Positions 50,161 to 58,979 of a stretch of 64,000 nt of DNA are shown here, piece by piece. The stretch comes from CAZGUX01 sp964529305 (GTDB lineage Bacteria; Acidobacteriota; Terriglobia; Bryobacterales; Bryobacteraceae): positions 28,330 through 92,329 of the forward strand of contig CAZGUX010000230.1 in the NCBI GenBank assembly GCA_964529305.1. Direction: 5' to 3'. Below the pieces are notes generated by a model that was not told where the DNA came from, ran no database searches, and was given only the letters and a program-made list of their open reading frames with translations. Positions within the stretch are counted from its first letter, which is position 1; every line of letters begins with the position of its first letter. The position numbers were made by a program, and so were the translations under genes.

Positions 50161-51423
50161 TCACGCCTTCGTCCAATCGAATCTCTTCCGCTCCCGCCAC
50201 CGGCCGCGCGTGTAGTCGGGAATCTCCTGGGGAGCCGCCTTCTCGCGGATCGACTTCGCCGAGAGCGGAATCAGCGAACTCCACGTCACCGCGTCGTAGA
50301 CGTCGATTCCCGGCATCGTCTTCTCACGAATCGACCGGTAAAAATGCTGGAGCGTGAAGTAGTCGCCCCCGCCGTGGCCTGCCGTCTTCGCGGCTTCACT
50401 GTGCCGCAGCCAGAACGGATGATCGTGGGCCGCATAGTAGCCGGCGATTGGCTCCCACCCCTTCGACCGGCCGTCGACGAACAGGCCGGCCTCGTCGTCG
50501 TACGACGCGCCCGTCCCCTGCAGCGTGTAGAAGGCCATGTGGTGCGGGCGGGGCGACTGGATGTCGAACCGCAGGTGGATCACCACGCCGTTCTCGGTCT
50601 GGATAAGCGTGTTGGTGGTGTCGCCGTTCCAGGTGGTCACTCGTCCCGCCGGACTGTCGGGCCCGAATCGCTTCCGCGCGTACTCGCGGAACGTAGCCGA
50701 GCGGCTCATCATGGTGTTGCACCGGACCATGCGATCGCCGCGCGTCAGGCCGAGCCACATCGAGACCGGCCCCAGCGAATGGGTCGGATAGGTGTTGCCG
50801 ATCAGTTCAGGATTGCTGTTCAACTCGCCCCGCCACGTCAGGGTCCCGTCGGCATTGAACTGGAGTGTCCGCGCTTCGTGCAGGTAGCCGCACTCGGAAA
50901 ACGTCAGGGTGCCGAACAGGCCCTTCTCCACCATGTTCAGCACCAGCATGTTGTGGCGCATGAAGCAATAGTTTTCGGCCATGAAGTAACCTGTCCCCGA
51001 TTCTTCGGCCGCGCGGATCAGTTCCCACCCTTCCTCGATCGTGTTGCAGGCCGGCACCTCGGTGAACACCCATTTACGCGCCCGCAGGCTGTCGATGCCC
51101 ATCGGGCCGTGCCACACCGTCGGCGTCGTCACAAACACGGCGTCGACGTCGTCGCGTTGCAGCATCCGCTTGTAGTCGGTAGGACCGTTCGTGTACGTGG
51201 CCGGTCTTGGTCCAAGGTGCGTCTGTACATAGTCGACGCCCTGGTTGGCGGCCTCCGGCCGAATGTCGCAGAGCGCGGCCACCTCCACCGCGCCCATGGC
51301 GATGGAAGCGCGCAACACCCCCATGCCCCTGCCCCCTACGCCGATTACCCCGATCCGGATCTTCCGGTTTTGCGCCTGGAGGGTAGCGGCAGTCGCCGCT
51401 GCAAGAAAGTCACGTCGCGTCAT
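50161..51423 (-). CDS. Tat-exported Gfo/Idh/MocA enzyme, GH109-like
   Basis: A 420-residue protein. A Tat signal (TRRDFLAAATAATLQA) is followed by a Rossmann NAD-binding motif (IGVIGVGGRGMG) and the Gfo/Idh/MocA C-terminal domain. NTYPTHSLGPVSMWLGLTRGDR closely matches the active-site strand of GH109 alpha-N-acetylgalactosaminidases, which use tightly bound NAD for hydrolysis. That makes exported glycosidase action plausible even though free NAD is absent outside the cytoplasm. GAGGAGA lies before the ATG. The other Gfo/Idh/MocA gene ends 12 bases upstream, so both are in one operon. Confidence 0.82.
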   Translation of the reverse strand: MTRRDFLAAATAATLQAQNRKIRIGVIGVGGRGMGVLRASIAMGAVEVAALCDIRPEAANQGVDYVQTHLGPRPATYTNGPTDYKRMLQRDDVDAVFVTTPTVWHGPMGIDSLRARKWVFTEVPACNTIEEGWELIRAAEESGTGYFMAENYCFMRHNMLVLNMVEKGLFGTLTFSECGYLHEARTLQFNADGTLTWRGELNSNPELIGNTYPTHSLGPVSMWLGLTRGDRMVRCNTMMSRSATFREYARKRFGPDSPAGRVTTWNGDTTNTLIQTENGVVIHLRFDIQSPRPHHMAFYTLQGTGASYDDEAGLFVDGRSKGWEPIAGYYAAHDHPFWLRHSEAAKTAGHGGGDYFTLQHFYRSIREKTMPGIDVYDAVTWSSLIPLSAKSIREKAAPQEIPDYTRGRWRERKRFDWTKA

Positions 51424-51435
51424 GATCGGGTCTCC

Positions 51436-52605
51436 TCATGCTGCCGGCGCACGGCCGAAGTCCGGTATCTTCTTCCACGCGCCGCCTTCGAGAGCCGACT
51501 GGTGCGCGACGATTCCCGGGGCACAGAACGCCACCGCCTCGTAGACGTTGATGGCTGGCCAGCGCTTCTCGACAATACTGCGGATGAACTCGTGGGTCAG
51601 GTGCGTGTGCGCCCCTGAGTGGCCGCTCGGCTTGCGCAGTTGCGGCGGCAGCAGGTCCCAATGCGTCTCCGGCTCCCACTCCGCCACCTCGTGCGGGGCG
51701 TGGGTTACGGTTGCTTTCTTGCTGGCCCCGTTCGGGTCGAGGTAGCTCATCTGGGTTCCGTAAAATTCGTTGCGGACCATGCCGGGCGGCGCGCAGTAGC
51801 GGAACTCGGCGATACGCGCGGAGTTCCCGCCCGACGTCTTGAAGAGCGCGACGTTGTTCGAGAACCGGTTGTTGCCGTATTGATTCTGCCGGAGCGCGGG
51901 ATGATCGTGTCCCCACCCCAGGCATGCCACCTCGCTCAGCCGTTCGCCTGTGACCGAAACCACACCCGCCGACGAGTGGGTGATGTACAGCATCGGCGGC
52001 AACCCGGCACGCCAGGTCGGCTTGCCTTCGTGCAGAAACCATCTCATCTGTCCCCGCAAGTCCTCGACGTCGTGAGCATACTCGCCCTCCGAGTAGAAAA
52101 TGGTCCCGAATTTGCCTTCCTTCTTCCAGCGCCGGCAGGTGATCACGCCCGGCGAAAAGTAGCTGGTCTCGGCGTTCATGTACGTCATGCCGGTAGCCTT
52201 CACGGTGTCCACCAGGCGCTGGCACTCTTCCAGCGTAATCGCGGCGGGCACGGCGCAGATGACGTGCTTGCCGTTCTTCATCGCGTACTCGGCCATGCGG
52301 GCGTGCTCGGGCACTCCGGTGAAGATCGCGACCGCGTCGACGTTCCGGTCCTTCACCATGTCCTTGAAATCGACGTAGGCTTCGGCCTTGGGATTCTGCT
52401 TCTGTAGCGTGCTTCGCCGGTCCTCGCGCAGTTCGGCAATCGCGCGCACGACCGAATCCGGATGCTCGTGCCAATGAAAGCTCAGGCCGAATCCACCGCC
52501 GACGATGCCCATCCGCACCTGCTGAGCCGGCCGGGGGCCGGGAGCGAACGCGGCCGCGGCCAGGTTCGCGACAAATCCGCGACGAGAGTTGTGGGTCGAG
52601 TCCAT
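51436..52605 (-). CDS. Tat-exported Gfo/Idh/MocA family oxidoreductase
   Basis: A 389-residue protein with a twin-arginine-like start (SRRGFVANLAAAAFAPG), NAD-binding VRMGIVGGGFG, and the family's catalytic-domain features EGEYAHDVEDL and LPPMLYITHSSAGVVSV. The residues expected for a dehydrogenase Lys in the EKP motif read AVPAAIT here, so a classical dehydrogenase is doubtful. It may be a redox-neutral glycosidase like its neighbour, or an inactive member. ATG 52605 has AGGA eight bases upstream. It is first in a two-gene operon and is divergent from an AraC regulator. Confidence 0.78.
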   Translation of the reverse strand: MDSTHNSRRGFVANLAAAAFAPGPRPAQQVRMGIVGGGFGLSFHWHEHPDSVVRAIAELREDRRSTLQKQNPKAEAYVDFKDMVKDRNVDAVAIFTGVPEHARMAEYAMKNGKHVICAVPAAITLEECQRLVDTVKATGMTYMNAETSYFSPGVITCRRWKKEGKFGTIFYSEGEYAHDVEDLRGQMRWFLHEGKPTWRAGLPPMLYITHSSAGVVSVTGERLSEVACLGWGHDHPALRQNQYGNNRFSNNVALFKTSGGNSARIAEFRYCAPPGMVRNEFYGTQMSYLDPNGASKKATVTHAPHEVAEWEPETHWDLLPPQLRKPSGHSGAHTHLTHEFIRSIVEKRWPAINVYEAVAFCAPGIVAHQSALEGGAWKKIPDFGRAPAA

Positions 52606-52657
52606 TTTGTTATCCTGTCAACGCTGTTTGGAATTCACGCCACCGGGCGCGAGACGA

Positions 52658-53323
52658 ATGAGTTATCCCTTCTACCTTGCCGAGAACCTGACCGCCGCGC
52701 TGGCGGCGCGCGATCGGACGGCGTTCGTAAACCTGGTCACACGCAACTTCGACGTCATCATGAACACGCATTCGCAGTCCGGCACCATGAAGAAGCTGCG
52801 AGTGGCCCAGTTGGAGGCACTGATCACGCGCACCGTGTACCGGGCGGGCGCACAGCCAGGGCCCCTGTTCGACATCAGCATGGTCTACCTGGAGCGCATC
52901 GCCAACCTTCGCGTCACCGACCGCGAGGAGATGCGCCAGGTGCTGGTCGAGTTCTGCCGCGACGCGGTGGAGATGACGCCGCGGACCTCGCAAAGCCCTA
53001 CCGGGTTGGTGCAGCGATTTTTTCAGGACATCGAGAGAGTCCGCACCGAGCAACTGAACGTGGAAGCAGTCGCCAGGCGGCTTCGCGTCAGCCCCTCGCA
53101 CCTGTGCCGGGCTGTGAAGTCGGCCGCGGGACGCACGCCGAGCGAGTTCATTCGGATCCGCAAACTGAGCCAGGCGCGCGAGCGGTTGACCACGGCGTCG
53201 GTGACCCAGTCCGCGCTCGAATCCGGGTTCACCAAGGTGAGCGCGTTCATTGCTCTGTTCCGTAAGCACTTTGGCGAAACCCCCGGGGAATATAAGAAAC
53301 GCCTCTCGGAGCCGCGACCGTGA
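52658..53323 (+). CDS. AraC-family transcriptional regulator
   Basis: A 221-residue regulator. The C-terminal 100 residues contain two helix-turn-helix motifs (NVEAVARRLRVSPSHLCRAVKSAAG and VTQSALESGFTKVSAFIALFRKHFGETPGEYK), the AraC DNA-binding signature. The N-terminal part is helical and resembles the YPIxLE-type linker domain seen in some AraC regulators; no cupin sugar-binding domain is present. It is divergent from the two Gfo/Idh/MocA genes, 52 bases apart, and probably regulates them. TATCCT (52611-52616) is a possible -10 box. Start ATG 52658. Confidence 0.85.
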   Translation: MSYPFYLAENLTAALAARDRTAFVNLVTRNFDVIMNTHSQSGTMKKLRVAQLEALITRTVYRAGAQPGPLFDISMVYLERIANLRVTDREEMRQVLVEFCRDAVEMTPRTSQSPTGLVQRFFQDIERVRTEQLNVEAVARRLRVSPSHLCRAVKSAAGRTPSEFIRIRKLSQARERLTTASVTQSALESGFTKVSAFIALFRKHFGETPGEYKKRLSEPRP

Positions 53324-53373
53324 AGGAGCGGTGGCTATCTTTCACCGATTGGTTCGCGGTCTTCAACGGAGTC

Positions 53374-55467
53374 TCAATTCAGCCGCCGCGGCACCGAGAC
53401 CTTCCAGCTCTTGTTGAAATGGCGCTTTCCGTCGATCGTGACTTCCACTTCCGTCAGATACCGGAATGAACTCAGATCGCTGGCCACGATCTCGTTGGCC
53501 TCGATGTAGTACGTGCCGTCGGCGCGCACGATGGTGTACTTGTGCGACGCCTTCAAGACCGCGTCGGCGGGATTCGTGCGGGACACCGTGTAGGTGGAGT
53601 GAGTCGTCTCCCCTCCTCGCGTCTTGCCGTCTTCGGTCTTCTCATCGCGCACGCTTTCGAGCGTCACGGTGACGGTCTGGTTGACCAGGTCCTGGGAGAT
53701 CGAGTGCACCGGCTTCGGGATCTCCTCGTCTTTCTGTAGCGGGCGCGGCGAGGGCTTCAGCCGCGGCGCCGCGAGCTTCGGATTCTGGGCCGGCGCGAAC
53801 GGAAGAATCACCCGTGAATCGTAACTGCCTCCGGTGTTTATGGTGTTGGTTGCGGCCTTCGCGGCCGGCCATGCGTTCTGGAAGTCGGCGCTGGCCACGA
53901 CAAACCGAATCCGGTGGCCGGCCGGGAACACATACGCCATGTACTTCATCTCGATCTTCAGTTCGTAGACGCGGCCAGGCTCGAGTGGCTCCGGTTGCGA
54001 GTGCGAGTTGCGGTGCGTGGCGAGTACGCCTCCATCGGCGATCCATTTGGACGTCCCGTCGGGAGCCAGGTCGTTGATCTTCACGTGGAAGTACGCCGTG
54101 TCGGCGGTGGAGGAGACGTGCAGGATCGCGGTCGGGTTGCCGGTCACCTCTACGTCCTGGGGCAGAGGTTCGGAGGTGTAGGTCAGCGAGTGCGCCTCGT
54201 CCACCCGCTGGTCGATCGGTGTCGCGAACGGCAGGACGCCTCCGCCCCAGTAGATTCCAGAGGTCACGCCGACCGTGGCGTCGTAGGCGTAGGCGTTCTG
54301 GCCGGCCTTCGCGGTTTCACGGCTAAGCTTTCCGTCGGCGCCGAGATGCATGGTGGTGTAGTCGGTCCGCCGGAGCGGCCATTCCTTCTCGTGGCGCCAG
54401 AAGCCAGCGTCCTCGAGATACATCCGTTCCGCGGGCGCCTTCCACTTGCGCACCCACAAGGTGATGGGAGGCTCGTCCATCACGTCGTTGCGAATGCCCT
54501 TGAGCCAGTGATCGTACCAGCGGAGCAATTCGTACCGGAAGTCGATCTGCGGTCCCGGCAGCGCCATCTCCGGCCACCAGTGGCCCCAGGGTCCGATGTA
54601 CACCTTCTTCGGAACGTTGATGCGCGAAAAGGCGCGCAGAATGGGCGTCGGGTAGCAGTCGGCCCATCCGCTCCAGAGCATGACCGGCACCTTGATACGG
54701 CTATAGTCCGGCTGCAGCGATCGCGCCGTCCAATACGGCCCGTGCACCGGGTTCTTGATATAGCCCATGCCCCATGGCGAGTTCTTCTGAAGGCGCTCGT
54801 TCCACAGATCGCTCCACTTGTCGCCCACGATTTCGAGATCGGGCGGCGCGAAATTCCTCGCGGTCATCAGCGGCGAAAAGCTGTCGAACATGTACGGACG
54901 CAGCGAACCGCCCGGCCACGTCCAGTCGAGGTACACGTCGTCGTTGGAGGAGCCGACCACCAGCGTGGCCAGATGCGGCGGCTGCTGCACGCCGACCTGC
55001 CACTGCACCACGCCGCCGTACGACATGCCCCACATACCCACTTTGCCGGTGCACCAGGGCTGAGCCGCGATCCATTCCACCATGTCGTGCGCATCGCGGC
55101 GCTCGTCGTCCGAATAGATGTCCTGCGACGAGCCTCCCGAGTTCCCGGTCCCGCGCACGTCGTAGTAGACCACGACGTACCCGCGTTCAGCGAAATAGCT
55201 GTTGCCGTGAATGTGGTGGTTGTATTCGCGCTCCGGATACGTCGAACGCTGCTGGACCACGCGCCGGTAGGGCGTGTAGGTCATGATGGCGGGAAACTTG
55301 CCTTCGGCATCCGGCCGCGCGATGACCGCCGCGATCTCCACGCCGTCCCGCATCCGCACCCGGACCTTGTTGTCGAACCGGATCTTGTATTTGGGCTCGG
55401 AGACAGCTTCCAGCATGGTCGTGCTTGCCAGCCACAATATCAGCAGGAAGGGTCGAAGCATTTTCAT
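53374..55467 (-). CDS. secreted CocE/NonD family hydrolase
   Basis: A 697-residue alpha/beta-hydrolase of the X-Pro dipeptidyl-peptidase/CocE type. A signal peptide (FLLILWLASTTMLEAVS) is followed by YYDVRGTGNSGG, the nucleophile Ser149 in GMSYGG, Asp270 in SGWADCYPTP and His296 in GPWGHWW: a complete catalytic triad. A C-terminal jelly-roll domain (from about residue 400) is typical. It cleaves an ester or amide (e.g. an acylated peptide or glycan ester); the substrate cannot be read from sequence. Start at ATG 55467 or 55461. It lies downstream of the TonB receptor gene, on the same strand, 85 bases away. Confidence 0.85.
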   Translation of the reverse strand: MKMLRPFLLILWLASTTMLEAVSEPKYKIRFDNKVRVRMRDGVEIAAVIARPDAEGKFPAIMTYTPYRRVVQQRSTYPEREYNHHIHGNSYFAERGYVVVYYDVRGTGNSGGSSQDIYSDDERRDAHDMVEWIAAQPWCTGKVGMWGMSYGGVVQWQVGVQQPPHLATLVVGSSNDDVYLDWTWPGGSLRPYMFDSFSPLMTARNFAPPDLEIVGDKWSDLWNERLQKNSPWGMGYIKNPVHGPYWTARSLQPDYSRIKVPVMLWSGWADCYPTPILRAFSRINVPKKVYIGPWGHWWPEMALPGPQIDFRYELLRWYDHWLKGIRNDVMDEPPITLWVRKWKAPAERMYLEDAGFWRHEKEWPLRRTDYTTMHLGADGKLSRETAKAGQNAYAYDATVGVTSGIYWGGGVLPFATPIDQRVDEAHSLTYTSEPLPQDVEVTGNPTAILHVSSTADTAYFHVKINDLAPDGTSKWIADGGVLATHRNSHSQPEPLEPGRVYELKIEMKYMAYVFPAGHRIRFVVASADFQNAWPAAKAATNTINTGGSYDSRVILPFAPAQNPKLAAPRLKPSPRPLQKDEEIPKPVHSISQDLVNQTVTVTLESVRDEKTEDGKTRGGETTHSTYTVSRTNPADAVLKASHKYTIVRADGTYYIEANEIVASDLSSFRYLTEVEVTIDGKRHFNKSWKVSVPRRLN

Positions 55468-55552
55468 GATTTTCTGCCACTCGCTCCAAACCGCGGGCAG
55501 AATGACCGGAAGCAGGTACCTGTTGGTCGTCTCATGGTAGCGGCACTGGCGC

Positions 55553-58500
55553 TCAAAACTTGTACTTCAGGGAGAACTGCACGTCGCGCCCGTCGAAGGC
55601 GCCGCCGATCACCCCGAAGTTGGGCGTGCCGAACGTGTTCCCCGGCTGGAAGAACGCCGGGTGGTTGAACACGTTGAAGATCTCCGTGCGGAACTCGAAC
55701 GAGTGACGCTCCCGGAAGCGGAAGTCCTTATGCACCGAGAAGTCGACCCGCGTGACGCCGGGCCCGGTGACGATGCTGCGGCCGGCGTTGCCGTAAGTGA
55801 GCGGCGCCGGCGCACGGAACGCGGCCGTGTTGAACCACTGATTCGGGGTTTTGGGGCCATCATTCACGTTCTGCCCGGCGACCACATCCGGCGTGTCGCC
55901 GCCGCGGCCCGTGTTGCTGTTGTCGAACGGCAGCGCCACGGTGAAGGGCTGTCCCCCCTCAAAGGTGAGGATCGAGGTGCTGCGCCAGTTGGACGCCAGC
56001 AGCCCCGTTGCCCCTTTGGCGCCTTTGGCGAAGGGAAGGTCCCACACAAAGCTGGTTACCGAACGGTGACTGATGTTCGCCTGGCAGAGCCCACGGTTCA
56101 TCTCGATACTTCGAGGATCGCGGAACGCGGCCGGAGAACCGTCGCCGATCACCTGGACGCCGGCGACGTCGATGCACCTGGCCCAGACATACGAGGTGAG
56201 GAAACCCAGTCCTGCCGTGAATCGGCGCTCCGCCTTGAGTTCGAGACCGTGATAGTTCGAGCGCGCCCGATTGCTGCGAATGCTCACCGCCGCCAGGCCG
56301 GGAACCGGGCGCCTTGGATTCACCGCGCCGGGGCCGGGTTCGGGCGCGTTCTCGTTCGCTACCAGGTACAGCTTGGTGCCCTTGTCCCCGATATACCCGA
56401 CCGAGAAGACCGTCGACCAGCCGAGGTCGCGCTGAATGCTCAGGTTCCAGTGCTGTCCATACGAATCGCGCAGCCTGGAATCGACTCCCGTGAAGGAGAG
56501 GCTGGGAATCCCCAGGTTGCTCGGGAAGGGGTTGGAAAGGCTGAGCTGCGGGGTCCGCACCGTCGACAGGAAACTGTCCAGGTCGACGAACGGCGGATTC
56601 GCGCTCATGCTGAAGGTGTACACCAGGTTCGGCGGATTGAAGAAGACGCCGTACGCGCCGCGCACCACTGTCCGTTTGTCTTTGCCCAGATTGTAGGCAA
56701 AACCGAAGCGGGGCGCAAAGTTATTGAAGTCCCCTTCCCGCAGGGAGCGGGACACTCCGTTCTGTCCCGCCAGCAGGATCTTGGTGGTGGGCGCGGCAGT
56801 CAGGTCCGGCTGCGCGAAGCGGTCGCGAGACTCGGTGGCGGGTTGGAAGTACTCCCACCGCACGCCGAGATTCAGCGTCAGGTTCGGCCGGACCTTCCAG
56901 TCGTCCTGGATGTACATGCCGAAATCGGTTTTCTTGAAGTTCCGGAAACCGTCACCGCGAGTGCAGCAGCGATTGGTGGAGGATGGATACCCAAGCAGGA
57001 AATCCGCGGCTGGGTTTCCCGTGCCGGAAACCACCGCGCCGGCGGCATTCAACTGCGAGGTGAACGTCCCATTGAAAGAGAAGACGCCGTGGGAATTCGG
57101 ATTCGCGCCGCCGTTCTGCTCGTTGCGTTGAATCTGGAAACCGGTCGAGATACTGTGGGAACCCGTGAGGTGCGAGACGTTGTCCAGCAGCACATAAGCG
57201 TTGTCCGAACGGTTGTTCGGGGCGTTGCTGATGGCTCCCGTGCTGCCGAACCCGGTGATGCCCAGGGTCGGGTTGCCTTGAAAGCGCGGGTCGGTCGTCA
57301 GGCCGGGAATCCCGAGAGTCTGGTTGACGGGCACCTTCTGGTCGCGGTCTTCCAGAATCTGCGTGTGACGGTTGTAGCCGACCTTGAATTCATTCACGGT
57401 ACGGGGCCCGAAGATATGGGTCTCACTGATCACGGCGTTGCGGGCCGGAGAGTTCCACACCGATGAAAAGTTCGGCAAGGCCGAAAAGACAAACGGGAAG
57501 TCCCGATTCACGCGGGCGTAGGTGAACCGGCCGAACAGCGAGTCGCTGCCGCTCAACCGATGGTCGATGCGGGCGTTGAACTGATCGGAGTCGATCTTCT
57601 GCGTCGCGACGCCGGTGAGGTTGTTGCGCAGGCCCGGTGCGGTCGGCGCCGGGAACAGCAATCCATAAGCCTTGATCGCAATCGCGCTCTGCAGATTGGC
57701 CGGCACCAGACTGCCGGAAAAAGGAACGCGCGTGCCGTCGGCGTTGGTCGTCAGGGGGTCGTAGATCGCGGGCCCTTCCGTGAAGTTCCCGGCGCGCTGC
57801 AGCAGGGAGGGAACGCTCACGACGCGCGTCACGCCCTTGCGCTGGCGAAAGCCCTCGTAGGTGGTGTAGAAGAACGTGCTGTCCTTCCGGATCGGCCCTC
57901 CGAGAGCGACGCCGTACTGGTTCTGCCGGAACGCCGGGCGAAAGGGATCGAAGAACGTTCGCGCATCCAGCTTGTCGTTGCGCAGAAACTCCCACAGCGC
58001 TCCGTGGAGTTCGTTGGTGCCGGAACGGGAAGCCACATTGATATGGCCCCCCGAGCCGCGCCCGAATGCGGCCGAGTAGTTGGCCGCCTGGAACTTGAAC
58101 TCCTGGATCGCGTCCACGGTCAACTGAAACCCGACACGGGTGTCGACCGCGTCCTTCATGTCGATCCCGTCCAGCAGATAGTTGGTGGCTTCCACCGGCG
58201 CGCCGTGCACGCTGAAGCTTCCGCCGAAGATCAGCGTAAAGAAGTTGAGCCCGCCTCCCGGCAATTTGCCGGTGGCGACTCCGCCCGGCTGAAGGGCCAC
58301 CAGTTGAATGAAGTTTCTCCCATTCAGCGGAAGGTTCAAAACAGTCGTGCGCTCCACCACGCCGCCGACTTCTCCCGTCTCTGTCTGCAGCGGCGGCGGT
58401 GTTCCGGCGACTTCAATCACCTGCTCGACGGCGCTCGGCTCCATCTGCGTATCGACGCGAGTGACCACGCTCACCTGGACGACGACATCCTTGCGAAGCA

Positions 58501-58756
58501 CCGTCCGGAATCCCTTCATCTCCGTCTTGACGCTGTACGTGCCCGGAGCCAGAAAGCTGAACAGATATTCTCCGGCGTCGCTCGAAAGGGTCGTGCGCAC
58601 GGCGAGCGTGCCGGCGTTGGTCAGTTCAACGGTGGCCCCCGGGATCGCTGCGCCCGAAGGGTCGGTCAGAATGCCGGTAATCGTTCCCGTCGTGATCTGC
58701 GCCATGGCGGCGGAAACGGCGGCGGCAAAAATACAAAGCAGGCGAAACGCGTGCAC
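55553..58756 (-). CDS. Oar-like TonB-dependent outer-membrane receptor
   Basis: A 1067-residue protein. Signal peptide residues 1-19 (FAAAVSAAMAQ). Residues about 21-105 form a carboxypeptidase-regulatory domain (TGTITGILTDPSGAAIPGATVEL, DAGEYLFSFLAPGTYSVK). A plug domain follows (NLPLNGRNFIQLVALQPGG) and then a 22-strand-type beta barrel ending RDVQFSLKYKF, with terminal Phe as outer-membrane signal. This is the Oar/OmpA-like receptor type abundant in Acidobacteria, probably importing a large ligand. Start GTG 58756, with AAGGAGG. AACATA/TATGTT gives a candidate -10 at 58833-58828. Confidence 0.88.
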   Translation of the reverse strand: MHAFRLLCIFAAAVSAAMAQITTGTITGILTDPSGAAIPGATVELTNAGTLAVRTTLSSDAGEYLFSFLAPGTYSVKTEMKGFRTVLRKDVVVQVSVVTRVDTQMEPSAVEQVIEVAGTPPPLQTETGEVGGVVERTTVLNLPLNGRNFIQLVALQPGGVATGKLPGGGLNFFTLIFGGSFSVHGAPVEATNYLLDGIDMKDAVDTRVGFQLTVDAIQEFKFQAANYSAAFGRGSGGHINVASRSGTNELHGALWEFLRNDKLDARTFFDPFRPAFRQNQYGVALGGPIRKDSTFFYTTYEGFRQRKGVTRVVSVPSLLQRAGNFTEGPAIYDPLTTNADGTRVPFSGSLVPANLQSAIAIKAYGLLFPAPTAPGLRNNLTGVATQKIDSDQFNARIDHRLSGSDSLFGRFTYARVNRDFPFVFSALPNFSSVWNSPARNAVISETHIFGPRTVNEFKVGYNRHTQILEDRDQKVPVNQTLGIPGLTTDPRFQGNPTLGITGFGSTGAISNAPNNRSDNAYVLLDNVSHLTGSHSISTGFQIQRNEQNGGANPNSHGVFSFNGTFTSQLNAAGAVVSGTGNPAADFLLGYPSSTNRCCTRGDGFRNFKKTDFGMYIQDDWKVRPNLTLNLGVRWEYFQPATESRDRFAQPDLTAAPTTKILLAGQNGVSRSLREGDFNNFAPRFGFAYNLGKDKRTVVRGAYGVFFNPPNLVYTFSMSANPPFVDLDSFLSTVRTPQLSLSNPFPSNLGIPSLSFTGVDSRLRDSYGQHWNLSIQRDLGWSTVFSVGYIGDKGTKLYLVANENAPEPGPGAVNPRRPVPGLAAVSIRSNRARSNYHGLELKAERRFTAGLGFLTSYVWARCIDVAGVQVIGDGSPAAFRDPRSIEMNRGLCQANISHRSVTSFVWDLPFAKGAKGATGLLASNWRSTSILTFEGGQPFTVALPFDNSNTGRGGDTPDVVAGQNVNDGPKTPNQWFNTAAFRAPAPLTYGNAGRSIVTGPGVTRVDFSVHKDFRFRERHSFEFRTEIFNVFNHPAFFQPGNTFGTPNFGVIGGAFDGRDVQFSLKYKF

Positions 58757-58842
58757 AGTGCCCTCCTTGAAGCGGCAAATTCAGGCTTTCGAGACGTGAT
58801 TGGCAGCCACAGCTTGGGTCGCAGCCTAACATACTCGATTCA

Positions 58843-58878
58843 GCATTTCAAGAAAAAATTTTCAATCGGCTGAAATGC
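58843..58878. promoter_or_regulatory. 8-bp inverted repeat in the receptor/hyu intergenic region
   Basis: GCATTTCA (58843-58850) and TGAAATGC (58871-58878) are exact reverse complements 20 bases apart, within an AT-rich stretch (AAAAAATTTT between them). It sits next to a candidate -10 box for the minus-strand receptor (TATGTT, 58833-58828), so it is a candidate operator. The 20-base spacing puts the arms on the same helix face. Confidence 0.45.
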
Positions 58879-58979
58879 GACACATGCCCGAAAAGATGTC
58901 AGATTCAAGGTAGTTTGGGCAGAAAACGGGGTAGCCGGATTTACCCGCCGGAATTATGCTTAGATATTTTCTTCACGGT

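Noticed and set aside
52589..52660. Longer AraC-regulator start at 52589
   Set aside because: The extra 23 residues are antisense to the neighbouring gene's signal region and look unlike the family; ATG 52658 gives a normal N-terminus.
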